Assembly (NCBI RefSeq): GCF_030316845.1
Contig: NZ_JASZYS010000006.1
Location: 248,001 to 312,000 of the forward strand
DNA from: Variovorax davisae
Lineage (GTDB): Bacteria > Pseudomonadota > Gammaproteobacteria > Burkholderiales > Burkholderiaceae_C
DNA length: 64,000 nt
Direction of reading: 5' to 3'
Shown here: one piece after another, positions 37,324 through 45,845 of the stretch
Layout: every line of letters begins with the position of its first letter
Numbering within the stretch: position 1 is the first letter of the stretch
Position numbers and translations under genes: made by a program
The notes under the pieces: model-generated
The model's database searches: none
The model's input: only the letters and a program-made list of their open reading frames with translations
Told to the model about the DNA's origin: nothing

Positions 37324-38616
37324 TCAGAGCAATGGGTAGGGCTGGTCGTCCGGCGTGCCCAGTGCCAACGCGCGATAGAAGTCCCAGCCCCGCTCCCCGG
37401 CGTAGCTGCCGACGTCCCGCTCGGCGAGGTGGCGCACGACGTCGAAGTGGTTGAGCCTGCCTGAGAGCGGCGCCATGTCGAGCTGCGCGGTGCCGCGGAT
37501 GTGCGACATGACCGAGCGTGCCATCAGCATGAAGTACCACGGCGCGGAGCCGATGCCGTCCAGGCCCACGCCCGGGAAATAGAGGTCCGGCGCATCCAGG
37601 CTGCGGAAGATGCAGGCGCAGCGCGAGGCCAGCTCGCCGACGGTGCGGATGCCTGCGATGCGCGGCTCCTCGAAGTACGACAGGTCGGTCCGGTAGCCGG
37701 TGCCCCACAGGAGAAGGTCCACCGCGAGGCGCGTGCCGTCCGACAGCGTGACGTCGGGCCCCTCGATGGCCTCGACGCTGGCCGGATGCCGCTCCAGATC
37801 GCCGAAGCAGGCCAGCATGCGAGCGCGGCCGGGAATGAGTTGGTCTTGCTGCACATCGAGCGGCTTGTCGGGCCGGATCGACTGGATGCCGAACTTTTCA
37901 TAGCGGGCCAGCAGGTCGGCGCCGATCATCTCGTTCTGCTGCGCGACGGTCATGCCGTTCGCCTGCATCTTCGCGAAGGGCCGCACGCTGCCGGCGACGA
38001 TCTTCGGCTTGCCGGTGGGCGTGAACCAGCGCAAGCCCCGGTACGCCCAGACGACCCGCCCGGCCTGGTACTCGAGGCACAGGTCCATCAAGTCGAAGGC
38101 CGAGGCGCCGCCGCCGACCACCAGCACCGTGCGACCCGTCAGTTCGGCCGGATCGCGCAGGGCGCTGGAATGCAGTTCCCGCACCGTGCTCGCGCGTCGA
38201 ACCACATCGGGAATGGCAGGCGTGTTGTGGCCGCCGGTGGCCGCCACCAGATGGCGCGCCCGCACCGTGCCTTGTGGCGTATCGAGTTCCCAGCATGTGC
38301 CGGTGTGGCGCGCGCGAGAGACCGGGCTGTCGAGCCGGATGCGGTCGGCGAGGCCGAAGCGCTCGACCCAGGCCTCGATGTTGGCGAGGATGTGCGGCTG
38401 CATCGAGCCACCCAGCGGCAGGTCGCCGACGGTCCAGTCGGCCGGGCTGATCTGGATGTCCTGCCATGCCGGAAGCCGGCGCCACAGGCCGCCGACGCCG
38501 CCCTCCTTCTCCAGCAGCAGCGCCTCGAGGCCCGACTGCCGGGCGTAGTGCAGGTGGATGACGCCCGCGGCGCCAGCGCCGACGATGGCCAGATCGAGCA
38601 ACGGGGCGGCTTGCAT
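37324..38616 (-). CDS. Flavin-dependent monooxygenase (FMO/Baeyer-Villiger-like)
   Basis: Protein of 430 residues. FAD-binding Rossmann motif LAIVGAGAAGVIHL at the N-terminus, LVAATGGHNTPAIP in the middle, and an NADPH-type motif VLVVGGGASAFDLMD near 165. VDLLLWGTGYRTDLSYF is the ATG-type signature of flavin monooxygenases. Such enzymes add one oxygen to nitrogen, sulfur or ketone substrates. Divergence and spacing do not tie it to a pathway; it is 108 bases from ohrR. The substrate cannot be named. Confidence 0.82.
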   Translation of the reverse strand: MQAAPLLDLAIVGAGAAGVIHLHYARQSGLEALLLEKEGGVGGLWRRLPAWQDIQISPADWTVGDLPLGGSMQPHILANIEAWVERFGLADRIRLDSPVSRARHTGTCWELDTPQGTVRARHLVAATGGHNTPAIPDVVRRASTVRELHSSALRDPAELTGRTVLVVGGGASAFDLMDLCLEYQAGRVVWAYRGLRWFTPTGKPKIVAGSVRPFAKMQANGMTVAQQNEMIGADLLARYEKFGIQSIRPDKPLDVQQDQLIPGRARMLACFGDLERHPASVEAIEGPDVTLSDGTRLAVDLLLWGTGYRTDLSYFEEPRIAGIRTVGELASRCACIFRSLDAPDLYFPGVGLDGIGSAPWYFMLMARSVMSHIRGTAQLDMAPLSGRLNHFDVVRHLAERDVGSYAGERGWDFYRALALGTPDDQPYPLL

Positions 38617-38724
38617 GGGTGCTCCTCGTCAGTGCCGATGGGCGGCGCGGTGCACGGTGGGCGATCGCCTGGCAGATGGGTGGCGCGATGATGCGCCCGA
38701 TGCCCCGGGGCAGCAAGGGCGCGG

Positions 38725-39186
38725 TCAGCCCGAAGCGTGCGCTGCGCTGACCAGGTTGTTGCGCAACGCCACGATCTCCTTCTGCAGCGCATCGAACTGA
38801 TCGCTGGTGAGGCCGCATGCGTCCCCCAGGTCGATGGCCGACGTCTTCTCGCGCAGGCGCCGCCCCTCCTTGGTGAGCCGCACGCGGACCTGGCGCTCGT
38901 CGAGCACATCGCGTGCGCGTTCCACGTAGCCCATGGCTTCGAGCTTCTTCAGGATCGGCGTCAGCGTGTTCGATTCGAGGAAGAGCTTTTCGCCCAGGCC
39001 ACTGACGGTTTGATCGTCTTCCTCGAGCAGCGCGATCACCGTGACGTACTGGGTGTAGGTCAGGCCGAGCTTGTCGAGGACCGGCCGGTAGACCTTGCCG
39101 AAGGCGAGGTTGGCCGAATAGACCGCAAAGCAAAGGAAGTCACCCAGCTTTCGGCTGGAAGGGTCGGATGGCTTGCTCGATTTCAT
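38725..39186 (-). CDS. ohrR: OhrR-type MarR family peroxide sensor
   Basis: Protein of 153 residues with a MarR winged helix (QTVSGLGEKLFLESNTLTPILKKLEAMGYV, RARDVLDERQVRVRLTKEG). The N-terminal LCFAVYSANLAF carries C19 at the place of the redox cysteine of OhrR, which oxidation by organic peroxides converts to release DNA. ATG 39186 chosen; the longer frame runs through the operator. It is divergent from ohr, the textbook arrangement, with three repeated sites between them. Confidence 0.92.
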   Translation of the reverse strand: MKSSKPSDPSSRKLGDFLCFAVYSANLAFGKVYRPVLDKLGLTYTQYVTVIALLEEDDQTVSGLGEKLFLESNTLTPILKKLEAMGYVERARDVLDERQVRVRLTKEGRRLREKTSAIDLGDACGLTSDQFDALQKEIVALRNNLVSAAHASG

Positions 39187-39224
39187 GGGATTCACCTGCA
39201 GGAAAGATGGCCTGGGCATATTAC

Positions 39225-39341
39225 ATCGGATGCGATGGAGTCGCAAACGATTTGATGCAATTTTGCGCCAGCGAGTCGTTGACCTGCGGGGCCGACCTCA
39301 CTACCATTCAATCCATCGCATGCGATGCAATCGAATGCGAT
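39225..39341. promoter_or_regulatory. Three ATCGnATGCGAT sites between ohrR and ohr
   Basis: ATCGGATGCGAT at 39225-39236, ATCGCATGCGAT at 39315-39326 (within the palindrome CATCGCATGCGATG at 39314-39327) and ATCGAATGCGAT at 39330-39341. One lies upstream of ohrR; the other two lie just before the ohr ribosome site. They are the likely OhrR operators and would repress both genes until peroxide oxidises C19. Confidence 0.75.
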
Positions 39342-39373
39342 GTAACATCAACCTGTCTCCCAAGGAGTTTCAC

Positions 39374-39826
39374 ATGACCACCCAGATCCAAAAAGTCCTC
39401 TTGACCGGCAAGACCCACACGACGCTGAACCGCAGCGAGACGCGCCGCGCCGGCGAAGACCACGTCGACATGCGGCTGACCACGCCCAACGACCCGACGC
39501 TGGTCCATGCCTTCCAGAACCTCCCGCTGCACCCGAGCGCCGAACAGCTCTTCGCAGGTGCCTGGTCCGCCTGCTACACCGGTGCGCTGGGGCTCGTGGC
39601 CAAGCAGCGCAAGGTCCAGTTGCCGGCCGACCTCGCTGTCGACATCGAAGTCGACCTGGGCATGTCCGGGAGCGCCTACCTCCTGCAGGCCAGGATCAAC
39701 GCCTTCCTTCCCGGCCTCGACCCGTCCCTGGCACAGGAGATCGCCCACGCCGCGGATGAAATCTGCCCCTACTCGAAGGCCACGCGCGGCAACATCGACG
39801 TGAGCCTGAACGTATCGACGTCTTGA
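39374..39826 (+). CDS. ohr: Organic hydroperoxide resistance protein (Ohr/OsmC)
   Basis: Protein of 150 residues with the two Ohr cysteines: C67 in AEQLFAGAWSACYTGAL and C131 in ICPYSKATRGN. Ohr is a thiol-dependent peroxidase that reduces organic hydroperoxides, using lipoylated proteins as reductant. The N-terminal GGRdG loop of many Ohr proteins reads NRSETRRAGEDH here, a variant. AAGGAG precedes the ATG by eight bases. It is divergent from ohrR and regulated through the ATCGnATGCGAT sites. Confidence 0.92.
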   Translation: MTTQIQKVLLTGKTHTTLNRSETRRAGEDHVDMRLTTPNDPTLVHAFQNLPLHPSAEQLFAGAWSACYTGALGLVAKQRKVQLPADLAVDIEVDLGMSGSAYLLQARINAFLPGLDPSLAQEIAHAADEICPYSKATRGNIDVSLNVSTS

Positions 39827-39909
39827 GTGTTGCGGGGCTGCGGCCAGGGGCGTTCTGCGCTACCCTGTGCCCGCGGCCGTCCCCGCCGCATCAAGTTGTG
39901 GAGCGCGCC

Positions 39910-40518
39910 ATGGCGGAGTCCTCGAGCTTTCCCAATGTCCTCTTCTTCATCCCCGATATCGGCGGATTCACGAAGTTCGTCACCGAGACCGAGATCAGCC
40001 ACAGCCAGCACATCATCAGCGAACTGCTGGAGCTGCTGGTGGATTCCAACGAGATCGGACTCGAAGTGTCGGAGTTCGAGGGCGATGCGGTGCTGTTCTA
40101 TTGCATGACCCCGCCCACCCTGGACAAACTCCTGGCGCAGGCCAAAAAGATGTTCCTCAACTTTCACCTGCACCTCAAGGAAAAGGAAAAGGGGCGCGTC
40201 TGCCAGTGCGGCGCCTGCACCCGCATGCACCTGTTGACGCTCAAGTTCATCGCGCACTGCGGTCCGGCCAACACCATGGCGGTCAAGGGGCATTCGAAGT
40301 TCATCGGCAAGAGCGTCATCGTTGCCCATCGGCTGCTGAAGAACCCGGTGCCCGAAGCGGAGTACCTGCTGGTGACGCAGGACACGCTGGACCGGCTGGA
40401 CGATCGGCAAGCGCCGACTGTCGCGTTCGAGAGCGGCAGTTGCCGCTATGACGAGATCGGCGAGGTACCCTATCGCCATCATTCGATGGCCTGCTACCTC
40501 GACGAACTGCAGGCCTAG
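39910..40518 (+). CDS. DUF2652 protein, class III cyclase-like fold
   Basis: Protein of 202 residues. VLFFIPDIGGFTKFVTETEI and EFEGDAVLFYCM resemble the two metal-binding strands of class III nucleotide cyclases (D-x-x-G-F and G-D-A), but the usual substrate-specifying residues are not clear. CQCGACTRMHLLTLKFIAHCG is the conserved cysteine-rich middle of DUF2652. It is not known whether such proteins make a cyclic nucleotide. Start ATG 39910 is preferred because it precedes the conserved strand by about ten residues. Its gene follows ohr in the same direction. Confidence 0.8.
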   Translation: MAESSSFPNVLFFIPDIGGFTKFVTETEISHSQHIISELLELLVDSNEIGLEVSEFEGDAVLFYCMTPPTLDKLLAQAKKMFLNFHLHLKEKEKGRVCQCGACTRMHLLTLKFIAHCGPANTMAVKGHSKFIGKSVIVAHRLLKNPVPEAEYLLVTQDTLDRLDDRQAPTVAFESGSCRYDEIGEVPYRHHSMACYLDELQA

Positions 40519-40691
40519 CCTGCCAGGAACGCCGAGGCCGCGTCGTGTCCGGGCAACGTTCGCGGACAAGCGAACTTGGTGCAGGCGCTGATGCCGAAGC
40601 ACCAGGAACGGGCAGCCGCTGAGCATGCGCCACCGATGCCCGCGTCATCGAATGGCCTGCGGCACCACTCCAATCGAGCTCTGGAGCGCCT

Positions 40692-41279
40692 TCATGGCGT
40701 CGACGTGGACCTCGCGGCGGCGCCGGCGAACAAGCGGCTGAACAGCTGCGCCATGTCGTCGTTGCACGGAGGGCTGTGCGCCAGGCGGACGTTCATCGCG
40801 AAGCCGTCGAACGCCATGAGCGCGAGGCTTGCGAGCATGTTGCTTTCTTCGGGCGGCGTCGCCAGGCACTCGCGGATCCATCCGGCCACGCGCGACTGGA
40901 ACAGCTGGCGCAGCGCCGGGCTGTAGTCGCCATTGCCGCTGGTCGAGACGGCTTGCATCACGTTGTTGGTGAACCCGTTGTTCTCCCTGGGCAGGTCGCG
41001 CCACAGCGTCAGCAGCAGCTTGCGCAGGCGCTCCTGCGGGTCCGCGATGCGGCGCTGGGCACGCTCGAGCTTGTCCAGACGCCCCAGCAGCCACGGCGAA
41101 TACAGCTGGAACAGGATGTCGATCTTCGATTGGAAGTAGACGTAGACGTTGGCCGTCGACATGCCCGCCTCGCGTGCGATGCCGGGAATGGATGTCTCGC
41201 TGTAACCCTGCTCGCTGAAGAGGCGGAATGCCGCCTCGAGGATCGCGTCGCGAACCCCTTCCTTCTTGCGTTGAACCAT
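40692..41279 (-). CDS. TetR/AcrR family transcriptional regulator
   Basis: Protein of 195 residues. The TetR helix-turn-helix is at about 10-55 (DAILEAAFRLFSEQGYSETSIPGIAREAG, MSTANVYVYFQSK), followed by a helical ligand domain. The ATG at 41279 begins MVQRKKEGVRD. It is divergent from the dioxygenase-monooxygenase-transporter operon across 262 bases, so it is probably that operon's repressor. A GAAT-ATTC palindrome and sigma70-like promoter lie in the gap. Confidence 0.88.
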   Translation of the reverse strand: MVQRKKEGVRDAILEAAFRLFSEQGYSETSIPGIAREAGMSTANVYVYFQSKIDILFQLYSPWLLGRLDKLERAQRRIADPQERLRKLLLTLWRDLPRENNGFTNNVMQAVSTSGNGDYSPALRQLFQSRVAGWIRECLATPPEESNMLASLALMAFDGFAMNVRLAHSPPCNDDMAQLFSRLFAGAAARSTSTP

Positions 41280-41378
41280 GTGCCGTGCCTTCTTTTGGTG
41301 CTCGCGCCGACGGCGATGACCGCAGCGCTCGATGCACCAATTGTGCTTCCAATCGGCGGTCGTCAAATTTTCAAAACT

Positions 41379-41422
41379 GAATGGTATTCGCTATTGACAG
41401 CGCTCCGGGCGACTTTTAGAGT
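41379..41422 (+). promoter_or_regulatory. Promoter and palindrome before the dioxygenase operon
   Basis: TTGACA (41394-41399), then 17 bases, then TAGAGT (41417-41422) is a strong sigma70-type promoter for the rightward operon. Immediately upstream, GAAT-GGT-ATTC (41379-41389) is a palindrome placed where a TetR-type repressor could block polymerase. Its symmetry is short, so the operator call is tentative. Confidence 0.6.
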
Positions 41423-41541
41423 TCACTTCGATCGCAACTCGAGTCCCCCGAAACGAACAGTTTTCGCGCTTGCCGATGCCAAGGAAATCGATGCCCCGGT
41501 CCTGCATCGCACGGCGCTTCGCGACCCATGAAAGGCCTCCC

Positions 41542-42522
41542 ATGACTGCCACTCGACCCGCCTCCTACTTCGCCCCGCGCCGCCTCGGCCACGTGAATCT
41601 GTGGGTGGACGACATCCCGACGTCCGAGCGCTTCTACAGCGATGTGTGCGGCCTGCGCGTGGAGTTCACCGAGCCCGAGTTGATCGCCACCTTCCTCGGA
41701 ACCGGCCATACCCCGCACGACCTCGGCATGATCCAGAAGACCAATGGCGTGGACCGCTACGGCAAGGACGGCCTGCTGCAGCTGCCCGGCACCATCGGCC
41801 TGCATGCCGGCCTCAATCACCTGGCCTGGGAACTCGAGAACGAAGCCGACCTGGTGGCGGCCTTCAGGCGCTTGAAGGACGACGGCGTGCCCACCGACAT
41901 CACGGTCGATCATCAAGTGGCGCACAGCGTCTACATGTTCGATCCCGACGGCAACTACAACGAGTTCTATTGCGACACCGTCAAGGATTGGCGCCAGGTC
42001 CTGAGCGGGCCGATGGCACTCCTCACCACGCACTGGGACCCGCTGGCCGCCGAGGGCTTCACCGAAGGCCGCTACGACACGGACCCGGTGCTGCGCACCA
42101 ACAGCGCGGCGCCGATGCGCCCCTGGCGCATCACGCATGCCGTGCTCGAGACGGCGCGCATCGAGGAGATGACGCGCTTCTACACCGAGATCGGCGGCCT
42201 GCGCGTGGTGGCGCGCGAGGAGGGCGTCGTGTACCTCGGCGCCACCCAGGCCCAGTACGAGCACCACCTCGTGCTGGTGCCCGCGAACGGCGCGAGCTAC
42301 CACCATGCGAGCTTCCAGCTGGCCGACGAGGCCACGCTGGAAGCGGCCATCGCGGGCCTGCAGGCGCAGGGCGTGGCCATTGCGCGCCAGGTCGATCTGC
42401 CCTGGAAGCGTTCGATCCTCCTGCGCGACCCCGACGGTCTGCTCAGCGAGTGGTACGTGAAGCGCCCGGCGCCGCGACAGCTGTCGGCGCGCGCCGAGGT
42501 CGAGCTGGTCGACGCGGCCTGA
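41542..42522 (+). CDS. Two-domain VOC family (extradiol dioxygenase-like) protein
   Basis: Protein of 326 residues with two VOC modules. In the first, RLGHVNLWVDD (H17), LNHLAWELE and DGNYNEFYC supply a His-His-Glu set. In the second, THAVLETARI, YHHASFQLA and LLSEWYVKR supply another. In catechol 2,3-dioxygenase-type enzymes the second domain holds Fe(II) and cleaves a ring next to a hydroxyl group; here the first may also bind metal. It is first in an operon with a flavin monooxygenase, so a hydroxylated aromatic or heteroaromatic compound is the likely substrate. Confidence 0.88.
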   Translation: MTATRPASYFAPRRLGHVNLWVDDIPTSERFYSDVCGLRVEFTEPELIATFLGTGHTPHDLGMIQKTNGVDRYGKDGLLQLPGTIGLHAGLNHLAWELENEADLVAAFRRLKDDGVPTDITVDHQVAHSVYMFDPDGNYNEFYCDTVKDWRQVLSGPMALLTTHWDPLAAEGFTEGRYDTDPVLRTNSAAPMRPWRITHAVLETARIEEMTRFYTEIGGLRVVAREEGVVYLGATQAQYEHHLVLVPANGASYHHASFQLADEATLEAAIAGLQAQGVAIARQVDLPWKRSILLRDPDGLLSEWYVKRPAPRQLSARAEVELVDAA

Positions 42523-42564
42523 GCAGCTCCCCGTTCGGCATCCAACAGCCTGAAAGACAACACC

Positions 42565-43707
42565 ATGGCAAGAAGCGCAATCATCTCCGGCGGCGGCATC
42601 GGCGGCCTGGCCACCGCGGCCGCGCTGGCCCAGCGCGGCTGGGACGTGACCGTCTACGAGCGGCAATCCGAGCTGCGTGCGGCCGGCTCGGGCATCTACA
42701 TCTGGGAGAACGGCCTGCGCGTGCTCGAGGCACTCGGCGCCTACGAGGAAGCCACCGAAGGTGCGTTCCACGGCACGCACTTCGAGCAGCGTGACAATCG
42801 CGACCAGATCATCGAATCGGCGCCGATCGCCTCGGACAAGCGCCTGCTGACGGTCTTGCGCAGCCGCTTGCTCGGTTCCCTGAAGTCGGCCTGCGAGCGC
42901 GCCGGCGTCAAGGTCGTCACCCACGCCGAGACCATCGGCGCCACGGCCGGCGGCGAGCTGCTGCTGGCCAACGGACAGACGGTGCGCGCCGACCTGGCCG
43001 TGGGCGTCGACGGCATCTGGTCGCGCGTGCGCCAGAGCCTGGGACTGGAGCTGCTGCACGAGCAGACCCGCGAGGGCGCGTTGCGCACCATGATCGACTC
43101 CCGCGCCGGCGACTTCCCGCCGCAGGATGTCGGCAAGTACATCGAGAACTGGAACGGCACCCGCCGGCTCCTGGTCACGCCGGTCAATGCGACGCAGATC
43201 TATCTCGCATTGACCTGTCTGCGGGACGACGAAGCGCGCAACCTGCCGCTGAACCGGCAACTGTGGATCGACGCCTTCCCGCGCTGGGCCCACCTGATCG
43301 AACGCATCGGCGACACCCTGAGCTGGGGCGTCTACAGCGTCACGCGCAGCCGCGCCTGGTCGGCCGGCCGCACGGCGATCGTCGGCGACGCCGCGCACGC
43401 GCAGCCGCCCAACCTGGGCCAGGGTGGCGGCATGGCGATGCAGAACGGCCTGGCCATGGCGGTGGCGCTCGAACAGGCCCAGGATCCGCGCGACATTCCC
43501 GCGGCGCTCCAAGCCTGGGAAGCGGCGGAGCGTCCGCTGGTCGAGCACTGCCAGCGCTGGTCGATCCTCTACGGCGAAGTCACCTGCCTGCCCGACGCCG
43601 TGCGCTCGCAGGTGATCCGCTCGGCCATGGGCGACGAATGGGTCGCGGGCCAGGTCTTCAAGGCCGCCAACAGTTCACCCACCGGAACCGTGGCACCGCG
43701 CCACTGA
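42565..43707 (+). CDS. FAD-dependent monooxygenase similar to pyridine-ring-cleaving MHPCO
   Basis: Protein of 380 residues of the para-hydroxybenzoate hydroxylase fold: ISGGGIGGLATAAALAQRGW, DLAVGVDGIWSRVR and GDAAHAQPPNLGQGGGMAM. The stretch SELRAAGSGIYIWENGLRV, followed by LEALGAYEEA, closely resembles 2-methyl-3-hydroxypyridine-5-carboxylate oxygenase (MHPCO), as recalled, and the length (379-380) agrees. MHPCO hydroxylates and opens a pyridine ring in vitamin B6 breakdown. This suggests a hydroxypyridine or similar ring as substrate, but I could not run an alignment. It is 42 bases after the dioxygenase gene and 26 before the transporter genes. Confidence 0.85.
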   Translation: MARSAIISGGGIGGLATAAALAQRGWDVTVYERQSELRAAGSGIYIWENGLRVLEALGAYEEATEGAFHGTHFEQRDNRDQIIESAPIASDKRLLTVLRSRLLGSLKSACERAGVKVVTHAETIGATAGGELLLANGQTVRADLAVGVDGIWSRVRQSLGLELLHEQTREGALRTMIDSRAGDFPPQDVGKYIENWNGTRRLLVTPVNATQIYLALTCLRDDEARNLPLNRQLWIDAFPRWAHLIERIGDTLSWGVYSVTRSRAWSAGRTAIVGDAAHAQPPNLGQGGGMAMQNGLAMAVALEQAQDPRDIPAALQAWEAAERPLVEHCQRWSILYGEVTCLPDAVRSQVIRSAMGDEWVAGQVFKAANSSPTGTVAPRH

Positions 43708-43733
43708 CCGCACTTCCTCAACTCAAGGGCTCC

Positions 43734-44924
43734 ATGATGAAACTACTGAAAGTCTTTCGGATGTTCGCGACCGGACTCGTGCTCGCGATGGCCGCCGGCA
43801 GCTGGGCAGCGGCCGAGCCCGTGCGCATCGGCATGAGCATGGCCAAGACGGGTGCCTTCGCCGCCGCCGGTGCCGGCCAGCTCAACGCCTACCAGTTGTG
43901 GGCGGAGCAGGTCAACGCAGCCGGCGGCCTCGATGTGGCGGGCACCAAGCGGCCGGTGGCGCTGGTGGTCTACGACGACCAGTCCGACCCGGCCAAGGCC
44001 GCCGCGATCTACGAGAAGCTGATCACCAGCGACAAGGTCGACCTGCTGCTGTCGCCCTGGGGTTCGCCCGCGCACTTCGCGGTGGTCGGCGTGCTGGAGC
44101 GCTACAAGTTCCCGATGGTCGGCAGTTCCGCCGCCTCGCTGCAGATCCGTTCGCTCAAGGCCCGGAACATCTGGTTCCCGACCTCGGCCATCCCGGATGC
44201 GCTGGGCAACGAGCTGGCCAAGCTGATGCAGGCGCAGGGCGTCAAGGCGGTGGCGATCAACACCGTCCAGCTGCCCTTCCCGCAGGAGATCAAGCGCTAC
44301 CTGGTGCCTGCCGTGCAGGGCGCCGGCATCAAGGTGGTCTACAACGAGGAATACGCGCCGGGCATCAAGGACATGACCGCGAGCATGGTGGCCATCAAGC
44401 GCGCCGCACCGGACGCGGTGATCTCGCTGTCCTACCCCGAAGACTCGATGCTCTACATGAAGCAGGCCCGCGAGCAGGACATCCGGGCGCCCTTCCAGTT
44501 CGTGGCGGTCGGGCCCAGCATCGCCTTCTTCTCGAAGATGTTCGGCGCCAACCTGGACAACATCGTCACCCTGGGCCACTGGTCGCCCGACCAGAAGGCC
44601 TGGCCGAAGGCGAAGCCCTTCTTCGACACCTACCAGGCCAAGTACGGCGAGGCACCGGACTACCTCGACGTGGCACTCGCCTGGGTGTCGGCCGAGATCC
44701 TGCAGCAAGCGGTCGCCAAGGCGGGCCTGGACAAGGACAAGCTGCGCGCCGCCATCGCCTCCGGCACCTTCGACACCATCGACGGCCCGGTCGCCTTCGA
44801 CGGCGTCCAGAACCGCCTGACGCCGGCCATGTTCCTGCAGTTCCAGCAGGGCAAGGGCCAGATCGTCTATCCGCCGTCGCAGCAGACCGCGCCCTTCGTC
44901 GCGAAGAGCGGCTGGCAGAAGTAG
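43734..44924 (+). CDS. Liv/amide-type ABC substrate-binding protein
   Basis: Protein of 396 residues. Signal peptide at about 1-27 (ending WAAA), then the Peripla_BP_6 fold: VRIGMSMAKTGAFAAAGAGQLNAY, VYDDQSDPAKAAAIYEKLI and LLLSPWGSPAHFAVVGVLERY. Proteins of this group bind branched-chain amino acids, amides, or in many catabolic clusters aromatic acids. As the first gene of a five-gene importer following two oxygenase genes, it probably binds the same ring compound. Two in-frame ATGs (43734, 43737) are adjacent. Confidence 0.9.
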   Translation: MMKLLKVFRMFATGLVLAMAAGSWAAAEPVRIGMSMAKTGAFAAAGAGQLNAYQLWAEQVNAAGGLDVAGTKRPVALVVYDDQSDPAKAAAIYEKLITSDKVDLLLSPWGSPAHFAVVGVLERYKFPMVGSSAASLQIRSLKARNIWFPTSAIPDALGNELAKLMQAQGVKAVAINTVQLPFPQEIKRYLVPAVQGAGIKVVYNEEYAPGIKDMTASMVAIKRAAPDAVISLSYPEDSMLYMKQAREQDIRAPFQFVAVGPSIAFFSKMFGANLDNIVTLGHWSPDQKAWPKAKPFFDTYQAKYGEAPDYLDVALAWVSAEILQQAVAKAGLDKDKLRAAIASGTFDTIDGPVAFDGVQNRLTPAMFLQFQQGKGQIVYPPSQQTAPFVAKSGWQK

Positions 44925-44960
44925 GCCGGGCCCCCTTCCCCAGAGGCCTCGGCGAATTCC

Positions 44961-45845
44961 ATGGCACAGATCCTGTCTCCCGAACTGCTGCTGGCGGCGT
45001 TGATGCTCGCATCGACCTACGCCCTGGTGGCGCTGGGCCTGAACCTCATCTACGGCGCCATGCGCCTGCTCAACGTGGCCCATGGCGACCTGATGGTGCT
45101 GGGCGGGTACGTGGCCTGGAGCGGCTTCACCTTGCTCGGGTTGAGCCCGCTGCTGGGGCTCTTCGGTGCGATGCTGCTGGCAGTGGGCCTGGGCATCGCC
45201 TGCTACACGCTGTTCTTCAAGCGGCTGGTGCGCAACACCGCGATCGCGGCGCGGCTGGAAGCCAACTCGCTGCTGATCTTCTTCGGCGTCTCGATCATCC
45301 TGCAGAACCTGATGTCGCTGGTGTTCACGGCCGACGCGCGCAGCTACAGCTACATGGACACGCTGGTGCAGTGGGGCAGCGTGTCGATCGCCCTCAATCG
45401 ACTGGTGATCCTCGGCATCAGTGCCGGCGCGACGCTGGCGGTGCTGTGCTTCCTGCGCTTGAGCGTCTTCGGCATCGCGATTCGGGCCTTGATACAGCAG
45501 CGCGACGCCGCCTCGCTGGTCGGCATCGATGCCGATCGCATCAACCTCGTGGTGTTCTGCCTGGGCTTCGCACTGGCCGGCCTGGCCGGGGCGCTGATCA
45601 GCATGACCGAGAGCGTGACCCCCTTCGGCGGCTTTCCCTTCACGATCGCGGCCTTCGTGGTGGTCATCCTCGGCGGCCTCGGCTCGCTCGGCGGTGCCGT
45701 GGCGGGGAGCCTGCTGCTGGCTTTCGTCGAGGTCTACGGCGTGACGCTGACCTCGGCGGCCTACCGCTCGATCCTGGTCTACGGCTTGTTCATTCTCATT
45801 CTGTTCGTGCGGCCGCAGGGGCTGTTCGGGCGAAAGGCCAATTGA
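44961..45845 (+). CDS. ABC transporter permease, LivH-type
   Basis: Protein of 294 residues with eight hydrophobic segments, starting STYALVALGLNLIYGAMRLLNVAHGD, the LivH signature. The central cytoplasmic loop (about 170-200, IAIRALIQQRDAASLVGID) is where the ATPase docks. It builds the inner-membrane channel with the LivM-type permease. Its TGA stop overlaps the next ATG by one base (TGATG), which suggests translational coupling. Confidence 0.92.
   Translation: MAQILSPELLLAALMLASTYALVALGLNLIYGAMRLLNVAHGDLMVLGGYVAWSGFTLLGLSPLLGLFGAMLLAVGLGIACYTLFFKRLVRNTAIAARLEANSLLIFFGVSIILQNLMSLVFTADARSYSYMDTLVQWGSVSIALNRLVILGISAGATLAVLCFLRLSVFGIAIRALIQQRDAASLVGIDADRINLVVFCLGFALAGLAGALISMTESVTPFGGFPFTIAAFVVVILGGLGSLGGAVAGSLLLAFVEVYGVTLTSAAYRSILVYGLFILILFVRPQGLFGRKAN

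Noticed and set aside
42565..43707. 6-hydroxynicotinate 3-monooxygenase (NicC) as the name of the flavin monooxygenase
   Set aside because: Length fits, but the SELRA-GIYxWxNGLRVLExLGA stretch is closer to MHPCO from memory; without an alignment neither name is assigned.
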